DNA of 7,616 nt, taken from the NCBI GenBank assembly GCA_017302195.1, contig JAFLEG010000187.1, positions 1-7,616 on the forward strand, read 5' to 3'. Source of the stretch: Verrucomicrobiota bacterium (GTDB taxonomy: Bacteria > Verrucomicrobiota > Verrucomicrobiia > Limisphaerales > UBA9464). The notes beneath the pieces are model-generated. The model saw only the letters and a program-made list of their open reading frames with translations. It was not told the origin of the DNA and ran no database searches. Of the stretch, positions 6,662 to 7,616 are shown piece after piece. Within the stretch, counting starts at the first letter, position 1. Each line of letters begins with the position of its first letter. The translations under genes were made by a program, and so were the position numbers.

Positions 6662-6766
6662 GAGGGCGAGGGGTTAGGGGCGAGAGGCGAGAGGCGGAGG
6701 AATGGAGGAGTTCGGCGGGCCGAGATGATTGACTCGCCCCTCGCCTCTCATCCCTCCCCCTTTCCC
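6662..6766. repeat. 105-base gap with G-rich tandem units and an inverted repeat
   Basis: The gap between the small lipoprotein and the Ntn hydrolase is made largely of GAGGCGA and GGGGCGAG units on the plus strand (about 6662-6700), answered by CTCGCCCCTCGCCTCTC at 6733-6749. An exact ten-base inverted repeat pairs 6682-6691 with 6740-6749, and TCGG (6712-6715) can pair with CCGA (6720-6723) in between. The minus-strand messenger would therefore carry a C-rich leader running straight into the hydrolase ATG, with no Shine-Dalgarno sequence. There is no T tract for a classical terminator. Confidence 0.6.
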
Positions 6767-7126
6767 TCACCGGTTGTCATGGGTGATGGTGACGTTGCCC
6801 GCGTGGATCCGGAGTCGGTGCCGGGCCATTTCGAGGGTGACTGCGGATCCTGCGGGAATGGAGGTCCAGCGGCCGCCGTTGCACCGCACCCGGTCGCGCT
6901 CAATGGTCACCGTGCCCATCGGTCCGGTGATCACCGCCTGGTCGGCCAGGGTTTCCAGCGAGTGATTCCCGCGGATGCGGGCCGAGATGGCGTGGCCGGC
7001 CGCCATGGTGACCAGATGGGCAGGGCGGTCGCAGGCCGTGATCAGCAGGGCCGCCAGGCCCAGCGGCAGGCTGCGGAGGAGGATGGATTGGAGTCGGACA
7101 ATGGAGAACATGGGAGGGAACGGCAT
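6767..7126 (-). CDS. small putative lipoprotein of unknown function
   Basis: A 119-residue protein that I do not recognise. The N-terminus has a hydrophobic segment (about 14-31) ending in the lipobox ITAC, with Cys32 as the predicted lipid-modified residue, so the mature part of about 88 residues should be anchored on the outer face of a membrane. That part alternates short hydrophobic and polar stretches (VITGPMGTVTIERDRV, SAVTLEM, NVTITHD), suggesting a small all-beta fold; two His-rich spots (HRLRIH, THDNR) lie near the end. An alternative start is Met6 (7109-7111); both starts keep the signal peptide and neither has a Shine-Dalgarno sequence. It begins 34 bases after the upstream permease and is followed by the repeat-bearing gap before the Ntn hydrolase. 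Coding support is the signal peptide and context rather than homology, so it is less certain than its neighbours. Confidence 0.65.
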   Translation of the reverse strand: MPFPPMFSIVRLQSILLRSLPLGLAALLITACDRPAHLVTMAAGHAISARIRGNHSLETLADQAVITGPMGTVTIERDRVRCNGGRWTSIPAGSAVTLEMARHRLRIHAGNVTITHDNR

Positions 7127-7160
7127 GACGTGGGTTCAGTGGCAGGGACACTGCGGGAAT

Positions 7161-7616
7161 TCAATCCGCGCGCAGGGCATCCGCGGGCTGGATGGCGCCC
7201 GCCCGGCGGGTGGGCAGCCAGGAAGCCGCGGCGGCGATCCCGACCAGGACCAGGGCGGCGGCCAGAACCACCCCGGCGGGATCGGTCTGCATGGCGGGAA
7301 GGACGGAGGAAAGCAGCTTGGCGAGCCCCAAGGCGCCCAGCGTCCCGGCCGCCGCACCGGCCACGGCCACGCGGATGCCGGAGCCCAGAAACAACCGCAC
7401 GATGTCCTGGAAGGCGGCGCCCAGGGCCATCCGGATGCCAATCTCGCCGGTGCGCTGCACCACGGACCGGGCAATCATTCCGTAGATGCCGAGTGTCGCG
7501 AGGAACAGTCCCAGACCGGCGAAGGCGAGCAGCAGTTGACGCACCATGGTGAACTGGGAGGTCATCTGGGCGATCCGGCGATCGGCGGTCATCAGTTCGC
7601 GCACGGTCACCGCCGG
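7161..7616 (-). CDS. ADOP-type MacB/FtsX-like permease, C-terminal part (start is outside the window)
   Basis: The frame is open to the right edge, so only about 151 C-terminal residues are visible. They form the final FtsX domain: a membrane segment containing LLLAFAGLGLFLATLGIYGM, the loop QRTGEIGIRMALGA, two further hydrophobic segments, and the ending LPTRRAGAIQPADALRAD. The same order closes the complete permease at 1857-4256 (LGLYGVLAYTVTQRTREIGVRMALGA and LPARRAARLDPMRALRSEG), so the two are paralogues, clearly diverged. The Met and Val codons near 7590-7610 are internal and are not starts. No ATPase is visible. It is the first minus-strand gene seen here and ends 34 bases before the small lipoprotein. 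Its full length and any gene upstream lie outside the window. Confidence 0.9.
   Translation of the reverse strand, partial: PAVTVRELMTADRRIAQMTSQFTMVRQLLLAFAGLGLFLATLGIYGMIARSVVQRTGEIGIRMALGAAFQDIVRLFLGSGIRVAVAGAAAGTLGALGLAKLLSSVLPAMQTDPAGVVLAAALVLVGIAAAASWLPTRRAGAIQPADALRAD

Noticed and set aside
6579..7048. Identical ALLITA peptide and an 11-base match (6579-6589 and 7038-7048) in the signal regions of the hydrolase and the small lipoprotein
   Set aside because: It is short, lies in hydrophobic cores where Leu, Ile and Ala are expected, and does not extend on either side. Chance or convergence is sufficient.
6032..7552. A 506-residue plus-strand open frame opposite the Ntn hydrolase, lipoprotein and permease end
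   Set aside because: It runs across three genes and an intergenic repeat, and its C-terminal part is an Arg/Pro-rich tract. It is a GC-driven antisense artefact.

Overview
The window is GC-rich and densely coding. It looks like bacterial chromosome, most likely from Verrucomicrobiota or, less likely, Acidobacteriota. This rests on three things: macrolide-export-like orphan permeases of the ADOP type, which are expanded in those phyla; a phosphatidate cytidylyltransferase with the GGILDLIDS form of its signature; and start codons with almost no Shine-Dalgarno sequence. The assignment is inference, because there is no rRNA or other phylogenetic marker here.

Left part (1-1750, plus strand): the C-terminal part of cdsA, which activates phosphatidic acid for phospholipid synthesis, and then a complete dxr (ispC), the committed reductoisomerase of the MEP isoprenoid pathway. 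This pairing is the common envelope/isoprenoid cluster (uppS-cdsA-dxr-rseP). Here the cluster stops after dxr: no rseP follows. A 106-base convergent gap with short tandem repeats separates dxr from genes on the other strand.

Right part (7616 down to 1857, minus strand), in transcription order: the C-terminal end of an ADOP-type permease (cut by the window edge); a small lipoprotein of unknown function; a secreted cysteine Ntn hydrolase of the choloylglycine/penicillin V acylase class with a C-terminal accessory domain; a lipoprotein serine hydrolase of the beta-lactamase/S12 class; and a complete 799-residue ADOP-type permease. Gaps are 34, 105, 34 and 76 bases, so co-transcription is plausible. 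The set reads as an envelope module: two amide/ester hydrolases and a small lipoprotein outside the inner membrane, flanked by two permeases that resemble MacB without its ATPase.

The most notable observation is that the Ntn hydrolase starts with about 20 residues closely matching the N-terminus of the neighbouring permease (12 of 20 residues, 38 of 50 bases). They are followed by a secretory c-region that would place the catalytic cysteine at the new N-terminus after cleavage. It looks like a permease start reused as the export signal of an unrelated enzyme. No CRISPR array, tRNA, rRNA, insertion sequence or phage gene is visible.
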